Below, in pieces: positions 1 through 9,900 of a stretch of DNA of 31,555 nt. The number at the start of each line of letters is the position of its first letter. Position 1 is the stretch's first letter. Origin of the DNA: a virus; IMG/VR virus record IMGVR_UViG_3300035137_000008, positions 1-31,555 of that record; one strand, 5' to 3'. The position numbers were made by a program, and so were the translations under genes. The notes under the pieces are model-generated. The model searched no databases and was not told where the DNA came from. It worked only from the letters and a program-made list of their open reading frames with translations.

Positions 1-45
1 CCCGATAAACATTATACACATACACACAATGATTAGTTTTTTCAT
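1..45 (-). CDS. Start of a small exported or lipoprotein-like gene, cut by window edge
   Basis: An ATG at 45-43 follows a strong AAGGAGG Shine-Dalgarno sequence and opens a frame that runs off the window edge. The 15 visible residues (MKKLIIVCMCIMFIG) have a lysine pair followed by a hydrophobic run, as in a signal or lipoprotein peptide. It lies just downstream of the holin-like gene, so an outer-membrane spanin or other lysis accessory is possible. The function cannot be read from so short a piece. Confidence 0.55.
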   Translation of the reverse strand, partial: MKKLIIVCMCIMFIG

Positions 46-54
46 GCTTCCTCC

Positions 55-240
55 TTATTTTTTAAATGCGTTTTTGATTGCTGTCAGCAAGCCTGCAACC
101 CACTTTAGTTTTGCGCCTAAAGCATCGTCCCATTTAGTGTCGTTATTTAGCATCCACTTCCCTGCTGCTGCGCATACAGCTGTTAAAAACCCAGCTACAA
201 GGATAATGATAGGCCAATATTCTTTAATAAAGTCAATCAT
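55..240 (-). CDS. Small one-TM membrane protein, holin-like
   Basis: This 61-residue protein has one strongly hydrophobic segment at about residues 8-28, then a polar, lysine-rich amphipathic C-terminus ending in KK. The start is supported by AAGGAGG seven bases upstream and by an ATGA overlap with the stop of the endopeptidase gene. Size, topology and position directly behind a peptidoglycan endopeptidase suggest a holin or other lysis membrane protein, but no family-specific motif is visible. The call rests on context. Confidence 0.7.
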   Translation of the reverse strand: MIDFIKEYWPIIILVAGFLTAVCAAAGKWMLNNDTKWDDALGAKLKWVAGLLTAIKNAFKK

Positions 241-1211
241 ATATGAGCCTCCTTGTTAAAAACAGATCCCATTGCTACATGCATATGGGTATGGTGGTTA
301 AACTTTGTTCCAGGGTCGCGCTGAACATTTTGACCAAATTCAATGTACGCTTCCTGGCCGTATTTAAGCTGAATCTTTGAACTCATATAGCTGTAGATAG
401 CATCAGACACACGAATATTAGGCGATTTAAAAACCGTATACAAATACCTCATCAACCAGTAATTCCGTTCCCAATCGAATATCTTTGGATTAATCTCGAT
501 ACCCGGTGTTTTCCAAATGTCGGTTATCGGCCAGCACCAATCTCCCGGCTTTCCGGGTCGGTATTGAGTGGTGTTACTCTCAGACAAAACATAATAATCA
601 AAGTCGGCCGTCATTTTATCGTTATGCCCTTCAGGGTGCCCCCCTGCGCTGCCTACTATTGGGGAACAATCGCCAACCCGTAGGTATCGATCAAGACGAT
701 CCGGAAACGAATGAAATAGCCGTTTAGCAATCGCGTCTATGATTTCAAAATGGCTGTCAAGCATGTAGCTGTCAGTTGTGTTTCCACCATAAATCAGATA
801 GTTAGACGCTTCTAAATCACGGCTGTACTGTACAATCATATTAGAGTCGAGCACATTGCCCCTTACTAAATCAGATAGCTTCTCGTCAGGGACAAGCTTT
901 TCCGGTATGATGTCATACCCGACATAAGTGTTCCACATACCACACTGAATAATCAGATCATTGGAGCAGAAAAACTCCAGGACAGCAGCACCGTTTGGGT
1001 CCATCACCAGCTTGTTCAACTCATCAGGTAAAATTGACAGGCTTCCATATGGGGCGACTTTCTTAGAAATGGTTTTAGCGTATAATCCCTTGTATTGCTT
1101 ATATATTTTAATATCGAACGCAGTCGTGTACCTTGAGTTATTAAAAACATTTACGGCTGTTGCCCACCCGTTTTTATCAAGCACCGCGTATGGGATTATA
1201 TATTTTCTCAT
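237..1211 (-). CDS. Putative LAS-type (MepA/M74-like) peptidoglycan endopeptidase, likely endolysin
   Basis: The protein has 324 residues. The C-terminal half carries the zinc-ligand pattern of LAS metallopeptidases (the group of MepA, M15 and VanX enzymes): H196-x6-D203 within GGHPEGHNDKMTADFDYY, and H309-M-H311 within NHHTHMHVAMG. These enzymes cut peptide crosslinks in murein with one zinc ion. Residues 1-185 are unlike any family I recognise and may be a binding or positioning domain. There is no obvious signal peptide, so it would need the holin for release. It overlaps the holin-like gene by four bases and follows a membrane coiled-coil gene, forming a lysis cassette. The peptidase class is fairly sure; substrate and M74 versus M15 assignment are inferred. 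Confidence 0.75.
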   Translation of the reverse strand: MRKYIIPYAVLDKNGWATAVNVFNNSRYTTAFDIKIYKQYKGLYAKTISKKVAPYGSLSILPDELNKLVMDPNGAAVLEFFCSNDLIIQCGMWNTYVGYDIIPEKLVPDEKLSDLVRGNVLDSNMIVQYSRDLEASNYLIYGGNTTDSYMLDSHFEIIDAIAKRLFHSFPDRLDRYLRVGDCSPIVGSAGGHPEGHNDKMTADFDYYVLSESNTTQYRPGKPGDWCWPITDIWKTPGIEINPKIFDWERNYWLMRYLYTVFKSPNIRVSDAIYSYMSSKIQLKYGQEAYIEFGQNVQRDPGTKFNHHTHMHVAMGSVFNKEAHI

Positions 1212-1217
1212 GGGCTT

Positions 1218-1499
1218 TTACTCATCTTCATACCCGGCCTTCTCAGCTAAAAACCGAATCATTGATCCAAGTTCGCCAATTTCCCTGTTCATGTTAGATA
1301 AAATCTTAGTCCTGTCTTCGCTTACCTTTTCGAGTTTCAATAGTCTGGTTTCTTGGGATGCAACCTTGCGCTCGTTTGCGTTCACAGTGGAGATAAGCCA
1401 TATCATACCGCCCGCAACAAGAATCGATGAAACAGAAACGACAATCTTCGAAATGGACGTTATCAGTGTCTTGTTTTCACATAGGATTTTTTTTACCAT
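1218..1499 (-). CDS. Membrane-anchored coiled-coil protein, possible i-spanin
   Basis: The 93-residue product has a short N-terminal tail, one transmembrane segment at about residues 14-35, then a charged heptad-rich stretch to the end. This is the topology of Rz-like inner-membrane spanins, which bridge the periplasm at lysis. I chose the ATG at 1499, ten bases after AAGGAG; a TTG at 1508 would add three residues but lies too close to that site. It precedes the endopeptidase gene by six bases. No sequence family was recognised; the spanin role is inferred from topology and location. Confidence 0.65.
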   Translation of the reverse strand: MVKKILCENKTLITSISKIVVSVSSILVAGGMIWLISTVNANERKVASQETRLLKLEKVSEDRTKILSNMNREIGELGSMIRFLAEKAGYEDE

Positions 1500-1568
1500 A
1501 TTATCCAATCTCCTTCTAATGAAATATGTTGCCTATGAGTGCCTATTGCTTTTCCAATCATCATTTCT

Positions 1569-3065
1569 TTAATATAACCAGACTTCAATATCATCAAACC
1601 ACAAGTCACCTATCGTTGCGTAACTATAAAGCTGCAAACTGGCAAAATGAGCATTAGGCGGTACACGAAAATAACCGCATACCCTTGTCCAATCAGTCAC
1701 CCCTGACACTCTTTGTGCTGAAAACTCTTTAGTGCTGATTAGAGTCTCATCCCTTGAATAAAACTTAATTAATACAGACCCGTACCCGTCTGTTAAGTTA
1801 CTCTTTACCCAGGCTGAAAACAGAACGGATTGCTTGTCTCCTATGTCTATGGCTTGAGTTGCTGAACCGTTAGCGGCACCGGTTGTTCCTGTAGCTTTAA
1901 GCGCATCGGCGCCCGCATAATAGGTAACGGCGTCTATCGAATGCGTTACGTTCGCGGAATTGTTGATGGTCCAGTAAGTAGTGTCGCCTGTTTCAAGACC
2001 CGGGTTTCCAATCTGGTTGAAATACGCTGAAAGCCTTGGTGATTCACCAGGGTCTGCAATTAGTGACACATTATTCCAACGGTAAACAGGATATCCGCTG
2101 TCAACCTGTACGAGTTCGGAATCGTCCGCATTGCCATACGTATAGAAATGAGTCCCGTTAAACGTACAGTAAATATTATCATCATCAGAGTTAATCCAAA
2201 CGGCTTTTGTGGTTCCTGCGGTGAACATCCCGCCCTCAAAAAACACTGTCAGCTTGCTTCCTGTGTCGTTTGAAAACAGCCCGAACGGATAAGCGTTGCT
2301 ATCCTCGAAATGACAGCCGGAAAAAAGAAAATTACCCTGCTCCAATTCAAGATCGATATCGTTGTAATCAAACGCAGTGCCATAAAAATACATGTCTGCG
2401 TTCCCCGGATAGGGCGCGTAAAATGCCGTTGAATCATGCGAAGCGTTAGTGCCGTTGTAAATAGACCCGCCGAAAAAAGAAATGTCCTCCCCTGCCGATG
2501 TCCCTAATTGGGCGTTTATTCCGTATCTATGAAAATCGTGACTCACGAGGTTATGAAATTGATTTCGCCATGTGTACGTGTCTAAGTACAAATTGTCCCT
2601 GAAACCGCTTATCTCAATGTTCCTGAAAACCACCCCGGCCGTGTTTCCGTCAGTATCACGGCCTATAAACACACCGTCAAGAGTCGAGCTGTCAGAGTCA
2701 GGGCCTATAACAGTCAAGCCGTTTATCTCATATACCGCGTTGTTGTCTTGTGACGCGCTTGGTACGAATCTTACTGCGTACCCGGAGGTCAAGTTTGAAG
2801 CATCTAAGGTCAGTCCACTTCCGTTAAAAGAAAAAACTCCAACCGGAATGTCAAGAGTATCGGTCAAGACTATGGTTGATCCGTAGATGTTAAGTGGCTT
2901 CCCTGAAGTTGTGTGCTTGACAATAAGGTCTTCAAATTCACCCTGCCCGCTTATTTTTCTTATGTCTCTATCACGCGGGGAACCAGGCACGCTCAAACCA
3001 TAAGATAATATAGGAACTACTAATAAAATCAAAACCAACATTGCAATAGGGAGTATTTTTTTCAT
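1569..3065 (-). CDS. Exported beta-helix protein with C-terminal jelly-roll-like domain (tailspike or depolymerase candidate)
   Basis: The protein has 498 residues. The N-terminus (KK then about 17 hydrophobic residues) is a clear signal peptide, probably cleaved after residue 22-24. Residues about 40-340 show short repeats of beta strands, turns and N/D/G-rich loops (for example VFRNIEISGF and FHNLVSHDF), as in parallel beta-helix, pectate-lyase-like proteins used as phage tailspikes. Residues about 350-498 resemble a CBM-type jelly roll, starting GNPGLETGDTTYWTI and ending LWFDDIEVWLY. No catalytic residues could be assigned. The start shares TAATG with the preceding gene. An export signal is odd for a virion protein, which is assembled in the cytoplasm; the product may instead act at the cell surface. 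Confidence 0.75.
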   Translation of the reverse strand: MKKILPIAMLVLILLVVPILSYGLSVPGSPRDRDIRKISGQGEFEDLIVKHTTSGKPLNIYGSTIVLTDTLDIPVGVFSFNGSGLTLDASNLTSGYAVRFVPSASQDNNAVYEINGLTVIGPDSDSSTLDGVFIGRDTDGNTAGVVFRNIEISGFRDNLYLDTYTWRNQFHNLVSHDFHRYGINAQLGTSAGEDISFFGGSIYNGTNASHDSTAFYAPYPGNADMYFYGTAFDYNDIDLELEQGNFLFSGCHFEDSNAYPFGLFSNDTGSKLTVFFEGGMFTAGTTKAVWINSDDDNIYCTFNGTHFYTYGNADDSELVQVDSGYPVYRWNNVSLIADPGESPRLSAYFNQIGNPGLETGDTTYWTINNSANVTHSIDAVTYYAGADALKATGTTGAANGSATQAIDIGDKQSVLFSAWVKSNLTDGYGSVLIKFYSRDETLISTKEFSAQRVSGVTDWTRVCGYFRVPPNAHFASLQLYSYATIGDLWFDDIEVWLY

Positions 3066-3478
3066 TATTTTACGATCCCTTTAAATATTAATGTCGCGGT
3101 CCCACCGCCATCCATGTTCGACAATGAATATGTAGGATTATCCAACGGGGTAATAAGCCAGAAAGCGTCTGGTTGGTCTCTATCTCCAGACGTTGCGCTT
3201 GTATATGACTTTGAAAAGAACGGGACCCCATCTTCATCATCTATTGATAGATCCACGGTGTCATCCGTTGAAGTTATAAGCTTTACCTCATAAAGATACG
3301 TCCCGAGCAATTTTGTAGGGAGCACTTCGGTTGCAACATTATCGTTGCATGATATCTTTGCCGCATACTTGAGAGAGCCGGATTCATTCTCTGACCACTG
3401 GTCTTCGAGCGAAGCGCCTGCATACGCAATAGCCGCAATTAAAAATATGTAAGTAATTAAAAAAAATACCTTTTTCAT
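3065..3478 (-). CDS. Small exported protein of unknown function
   Basis: The 137-residue product begins with a classic signal peptide (MKKVFFLITYIFLIAAIAYA, probable cleavage after AYA). The mature part is acidic, beta-rich and without recognised motifs. AGGAG lies six bases before the ATG, and the stop overlaps the start of the beta-helix gene, so the two exported proteins are likely made together. Possible roles are a partner of the beta-helix protein or a surface factor; neither can be shown from sequence. Confidence 0.65.
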   Translation of the reverse strand: MKKVFFLITYIFLIAAIAYAGASLEDQWSENESGSLKYAAKISCNDNVATEVLPTKLLGTYLYEVKLITSTDDTVDLSIDDEDGVPFFSKSYTSATSGDRDQPDAFWLITPLDNPTYSLSNMDGGGTATLIFKGIVK

Positions 3479-3487
3479 TTTATGCTC

Positions 3488-3901
3488 CTATATTCTTAAG
3501 GTAATATAAATATACCCAGCATTCGCTGCACCTGCACCTGCGACCACCGGTGTTATTTTTTCATCTACAAGATACGGAAACCCATTATCGCTTGTCACCG
3601 GTGTTCTGTAGTTTGTCGTGGATGTAAGACTTTGTGGGGCATTTGCTCCTACTCCCATTAAGATATCAACCCCATTGCCGTCTACAACAGTGACATCATA
3701 CAGGTCTAAAGGTTGCGTATCCCCAGTATCCGGCGCGAACCTAGCTCCTACTATTGCCCCAGTGATATTTATGCCGCCTTCCCCGGATACATCTCCACTT
3801 CCATCCGCAACCCAACGCCAACCGATTTCCCTGGTTTGAAGGTACATACCCCTAAACATTGTCGGCCCTATATCTTTAATTATTGAGCAAGTTCCAGCCA
3901 T
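3488..3901 (-). CDS. Small virion-locus protein of unknown function
   Basis: A 137-residue protein without signal peptide or membrane segment. It is rich in Gly, Asp, Val and Thr, suggesting a beta-sandwich fold, and ends in beta-like YIYITLRI. The ATG follows the stop of the giant gene directly, with GGGAGG inside the giant gene's last codons as ribosome site. Position between the giant internal protein and the exported proteins suggests a decoration or tail accessory role, but I recognise no family. Confidence 0.65.
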   Translation of the reverse strand: MAGTCSIIKDIGPTMFRGMYLQTREIGWRWVADGSGDVSGEGGINITGAIVGARFAPDTGDTQPLDLYDVTVVDGNGVDILMGVGANAPQSLTSTTNYRTPVTSDNGFPYLVDEKITPVVAGAGAANAGYIYITLRI

Positions 3902-6900
3902 TTAAGCAGCCTCCCTCATCCGTTCCTTTTTTGACGGTCTAAAAGCTCTTTTGAGCATTGTTTTAATCGTTTTTGGTGTTATCTTGGACATATGCGGGTA
4001 CTTGCTCGCGCCTTTGTTATAAGCGTCTATGTCGTTTTGAATTTCCACCCACTCTGATTTTAACCGTTTATGCATTGGTCGTAAATAGAATTTTTTTATA
4101 CGTGCATAGATGTTCGTTTTAATTTCAGAATAGTTGCGTTCAATCTTTGACTCTTTCCATTGTTTTTCTCTTATTTCTGCTACCCTCGATGGGTTAAATG
4201 ATAGTCCCCTTATCAAAGCATCAGTAAGCGTCGCCCGGGCCTGGTCCTTTCCGTAAAATATTGGGGTGTTGTTTCTGGTCGTCAGCCCTTCGGTATATTC
4301 CCTGTACGCCTTAACCGGGCTTGATAGGGCAAGCGGAAGAATACCCTCAATGCCTTTCGAAATATCACCTCTTATGATATTCCGGCCTCCTTCATATATA
4401 TCGCTGATTACGCTCCCAGGGGCCCCCACAAGGTCGTTTAGTGATGTCGGGACATCAAGTATGTTAATTGCCAAAGACCCCTTTAAAGATATTCCACGGC
4501 CTCCTAACCCTACGATTCCGTATCTTGCATAATTCGAAGCGGTTCCACCGAACTCCTGGCCTACCCATTTGTAAAAGCTTTCTTCAGGATCATCGGCGCC
4601 GAGCATTTGCCCTATTGCAGAAAGTATAGGAGTTGCTACCGATGCCCCAGCGCCGGCCAGAATAGCGGGGGCAAACATCATATAAAGCGCCGCTTTCGGG
4701 TTTTTCTGGTTAAAACCGAGATCCTTCATGGTCAAAAGGTAATTGTGTGAGAAGGTCCGGAACACATAAAACACCTGTGCCATCTTGGCCGCTGGGTTAC
4801 CGCCTCGGGCAAGGTGCGGGTAGTTCGCTTTCCCGTATTCGGCATGAGCCTTGTCTGAGACCGTCTTTGCAGTCTCAAGTGCATCCATGTGGTTCTGGGA
4901 AGTCCATTCGCCTTTATGCTGTGCCTTGATCCCCTTGTACGCGCCGAGGATTGTACCAACCCGGTTAATCTGCTCAGTAACACCAAAGCCCATCATTGAC
5001 AAATCCGTTATGTTGCTCCATGCCCTTCCGAGTTTAGACTGAAGAACCGAAAGCGCCTCTTTGTTATATTGCGCCTGGTGCCATCCTTTATCCTCTATGT
5101 GGTCAATAGCTCGTTTCGTCCACTTATCGAGATTTTTCTTTTCCCCGAATTTATAGGTTTTGTAATTCCTGAGTGCGTTCGTAATATGCCCAAAAGTTTT
5201 ATTTATCGGGATACCTGCATAACCGTTCATTGTAGCCGGCACCGCGGCCACCATGTTCGTAAGGTTGACTACGGGAGCCGATACCCTGCCTGCCAAGTAT
5301 TTCAACACAGCGATGCCTTTCATGGTGCCTATGATCCGGTCGATTGATTCCTGGTTGCGGAGCATGTCCTCCATGTAGGTTTTGGCGTCCTTGTAGGCGT
5401 TCTTCTGTTTGATCGGATCTATTCTACGGGTCTGGACTTCTTTTTTCCAATCTTCGTAGTCGGCCTCGTCACCGGCCCCTTCGATCCGTTCTCGGTATTC
5501 GCCCCATGTTTCCTGAGTCCCGGTAAGCGCCCGCACCATGGTAAGCGCCATGTTCTTTTTGGCTTCGCCGCCGGCCAAGCTTCTGGAATATTTTGTTATG
5601 GCGATAAGTGGATTTTCCTCGTATCCAACATAAACCTCTTCACCGGTTTTCTTAGATCGGCGTATCATATGAGAACGTGCGCCCCGGGCTTTGAATAAAT
5701 CCGCCACCTGTTCGGCCAGGGCCTCAAGCATGAAGTTCTGAAAAGTGATATCGTGGTCGACATCTCCCTTTTTACTCGATAGAGCTTCGTTCATCATTGC
5801 CTCGAACGCCGCCACCTGCCCGACCATTTCAAACACGTCTTCCGGCATTTTACGAGTTGGTGCCACATCAACCTGATAGCCTTTCTTTTCAAGTCTTGTC
5901 TTTTTGAACATCATAGCCGTTCGGCTGTCAAAATGATGAAGCTCCGGATTTGCACCTTCCTTTTTCGCCCACAAAGAATATTTTCCCGGTTTCCGTATCC
6001 TCGGGAAATAATATCCCCTGGCGTCACCCATTTCGGCAAGCGCCTTTTTCAAATTAATTTCCTTTGTTCCGGTCGATGATTTTACCTTTATCTTTCTAAT
6101 CGGCTCCCCTTGCGCCTCCGCTTTTGCAATCAGGTCGCGCATAGGCTGCATAAGAAGGTTAAAGCCATTGTTTGTGATCGTCCTGAAGGCTATCAGGGCT
6201 TTTACCTGCTCATCTGTCCAGCCGTTCTTTTTGGCATTGTGTGCCTCTTTCTGAAGTGCAAAATTGAGCGCTTCCTGCTCTGACTTGAATTTGCTCTTCA
6301 GGGCTATACCGTTCGGGCGTTTTACAACCCAGATATCACCGTCCTGTTCCAGCTTATACCCGATCTTATCCCGGTCCCTGGAAACAAGATATTCCTGAAG
6401 TTTTTTGAATCCGGGCTTGTCTGTTTTCTCAAGATTCCGGATTGTGGCGTTCTGGTCCTCGCCGTTCTGGTCAATGTTGAGCGTGTTGAAAAGATGCTCT
6501 TTATTGTCCTTGTTCCGGGAGCCTGCTTTGTAAATCTCCCACATTGACGGGACTTTGTTGAAATAGTGCATCGGCACTGAAAGCAGTCTGTCAAGAACTG
6601 TTGTATCGGGTCTTCCCGTCTCGACACCTTCCAAAAGGTTTTTGGCGTACTTTTTCAGAAAATCCCATGATGCGTAGGTGCTTTTTTCGATGTGATCGTC
6701 TATTGTTTCCCCGTCTATTCTGAACTGCGTCATGCCTTGGTATAGGGCTTTTTGGCGCATTTCTGGGGTTATGGGAATGGTCCAAACTTCTTTCCCTGGT
6801 AGCGTAGGAGGTTCCTTGCCGTCAACATCGGCTTCAGACTGATACCACATATTCGGTTCTTCAGAAAGGTTAGTCTTTTCGACCTTCGCATTCCCCCAAG

Positions 6901-9900
6901 ACGCCTTATTGAAAAACTTGTTGACTTCGGCGGGGAGGATACGATCATAGAAACCCGCCATTCCTGTGTTGGAAACCGTTATTTCATCGCCTTCAAATGT
7001 TCCTGACTGATCCGGGCTTTCAATAATCTTATCGCCCATAGATTTGCCAATGGCATCAGATATAGCGTTTTCTTTTTCAACCGTATCAACGACTTTTGAG
7101 CCGTTCTTGTATCCGACAAGTTGGATGCCTTTATCCGTTTTTGTCCATTCGATTTTATCGACTTCTTTTTGTAGTGCTTCCTCGTAACGATCAATTTGTG
7201 CCCTACCCGGAGTCCAAGCAATAGAATCATACCCGTTCTCTGCGGCGTAGCGTACCACTCTGCGAAGTGCCAAGCCGACATAACCTTTTGTGGTTGACAC
7301 AAAAGGACCGCTAATGTATGATGCTTGCTGTGAAGCGCCTGACTTAGATAGGAGTTTATTATGCCAATTGATAAGATTTGTGAGAGATGCGGAAAAACCT
7401 TTTCCGTCCGGCCCAGCCGCGCCGCCAAGAGATTTTGTTCCAACGTCTGCTATAGGCCCACCGCTTTCGCTGTTTGCAAGAACTGCGGCGTTACTTTCTC
7501 CCGTCCTCCCAGCGCCATTAGTAGATCTATCGACAACTTCTGCTCCCGCTCCTGCTACTTTACCAGCGAGGGTGCTACCAGGCAAGCCACCATGATAAAT
7601 GCTATCAGGGGAAAGAAGCCCCACAACTTCGCGGGTACTAAGATCGCTTGTCTTCAATGTGGGAAGGAGGTTTATGTCGCCCCGTCCAGAATCAAACGAG
7701 GACAAAAGTTTTGTTCTAAGAGATGCGCCGACCTCTCTCGCAGAGTTGAGGACCGCAAGCCCTATCCTCCTCCTGGTTTTATCAGATATTGGCTTAGAGA
7801 ACACCGCATTATTGTTGAGGATATCATCAAGCGTCGTCTCAAAACCATCGAGGAGGTCCACCACATCGATGGGGACCCCACTAATAACAGCCCTGCGAAC
7901 CTGATCGTGCTTAAGAATAGCCAGCACTCCACCGTCACCTGCCTCAATAGGCATCACAGAACTCAACTTAGCGCCGAAGATATCCTTTCCAAGTTCCCCG
8001 ACGCCCTGTGGCTTGGTAATTTCACTGATAGCCTTTCGGTTTGACGCGGCCCAATCCGACTGAATCTCTTCCAAAAAAAGTATCTTCTCTCCATTTGGGC
8101 CTGTGCGGTCGTTCATTCGGACGTGAACCACGATGTTGGGTTCGTCGAAGTGGGGCGATTTGTATATATCTCCTTTTTTTGTTTGTTCCATACCAGTTTC
8201 GAGTAATTTATTAAGCCTGTCCAGCTCCTGCTTTTCTGCTGCCGAAGCCGTACCGTACAATTCTTCATATGACAAATCGCGGCCATACTTTTTTCTTAGT
8301 TCATCTTGGTATCCAAGGAGTTCATTGTTGATGGCATCCTCATTTATAGGGACTGTTTTTGTTGGCAACGTCAGCAACACTTCCCGGTAATTTTCCTTTT
8401 CGCCTTCCATTTGCCATTGGGAGAACTTGGTATCGTCGGGTTGGTATCCATCTGCATAAATATTATACGACGATACCAAATCTTCTTCAGAAAACCCGTA
8501 TTCGTTTTTATATCTTTCATCAATCTCTTTTAAAAGAATATTAGCTTTATGTTGCGAAATCTGCCCACCGTAATCACGTTTTCTCTCTACCTCGTACCTC
8601 TCACCTTTATATGCCTCAAGCAATCGCTTCTGTTCTGGCGACCATCTTTTTCTCTCGCCCTTAACAACCTCCTCTATTTTCACGTTGTTTTCTGCAAGAT
8701 AATCAAGCACCTGCTGCTTTGTGATCTTGCCTTTTTGGTCGTCAAGCCATTCAATGAGCCCTGAATGATCCAACTCTTCAGCCTTGAACAGCCCTTTATT
8801 AGCCCAAGAATTGACGGCCTGCTTTATTTGCCCCGGCGTTCCTGCCCCTGGCAACTTTTCGTGTAAAACCTGCTCAAGCTTTGATACCCATACCGGGGCA
8901 AGGACATTTTCGTTCTTAGACGCCTGAAGCCCGACCCCCCTCGGGGTTTCTCGAACCTCACCAATCTCAAGATTACCGAAAATATCTTCAGCCGTCTGGA
9001 ATCCGGCACCCCTGAGAAGGTTGCGGAGTTTCGTGAAAAATGTCTTCAACTTCGCATATATGCGTTTCACAAGTTTCGATGACGGTTCAGTTCCATCGGT
9101 CTGGTATACGGCGTATCCCTCTGCTGCGTCCTCTTCATTGCCCTTATACATCTTCATAAGGGTTTTGTATTGTGCGTCTGTGAGTAGCCACCGGGCAGCC
9201 ATATGGAAAAGCTCATGGTATGCTGTGCGCTCCATGGCCATCAGGTCTTGAGCGAGTGCGATCGTTATTACAGATTCAATGTCATTCGTGTCGGTTACAC
9301 CGAGTGTCGCTCCTTTTTGATCGGCCTTGGCCTTGATAATTGGTTGAAGCTTCACACGGAGTTTATCGACCGGGAAACCTGATCGTTCGATTGCTGATAG
9401 GACAAGCTTTGATGCTGTCTGAAGGTCAGCGAGTTTTGCTGTGGTTTCTCCTTTTCTTTCCTGTTTTTCGGTTTTATCAACCTTTTTTGCGGTCTGTTTT
9501 TCAGGTGTTTCACGTGAAACTTTTTCTTGTTTGGTTTCTTTTGGTTTCGGCTCTGGCTTACCAGCAAGCTTTATCTCATGCATCTTACCGTCTTTTGCGG
9601 AAAGAACGATAGAATCTACTGTTATTTCTTTACCTTCGAAAGCTTTATCGCCTACATATTTTTTGCCTTCCCCATTTTTTACATATGCTATTGTCGCATG
9701 AGGGAGATAATCCTTGAAGGTTTCCCCCGGCAGGTCAACAGTATCTCCTACTTTTTTATTCGCAGCTTTCAGGTCCTCGCTTTCAATATCGACCTTTACA
9801 ACATCATAATCGTCTGTTTCGAAAATAGAAACCTTCCCCATCTTTGCCTTTATAGGCCCGAGCCCTTCAAATACGGGAGCGATTTCTTTCGGGTCCACCG

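Noticed and set aside
961-1572. Plus-strand open frame of 203 codons across the lysis genes
   Set aside because: It spans three minus-strand features with good start signals and shows no recognisable domain.
7311-8053. Group I or II intron, or intein, carrying the HNH gene
   Set aside because: The endonuclease fills nearly all of the insertion and runs opposite to the giant gene, leaving too little sequence for an intron core. An intein would need the endonuclease in the same direction, with splice-block residues that are not seen.
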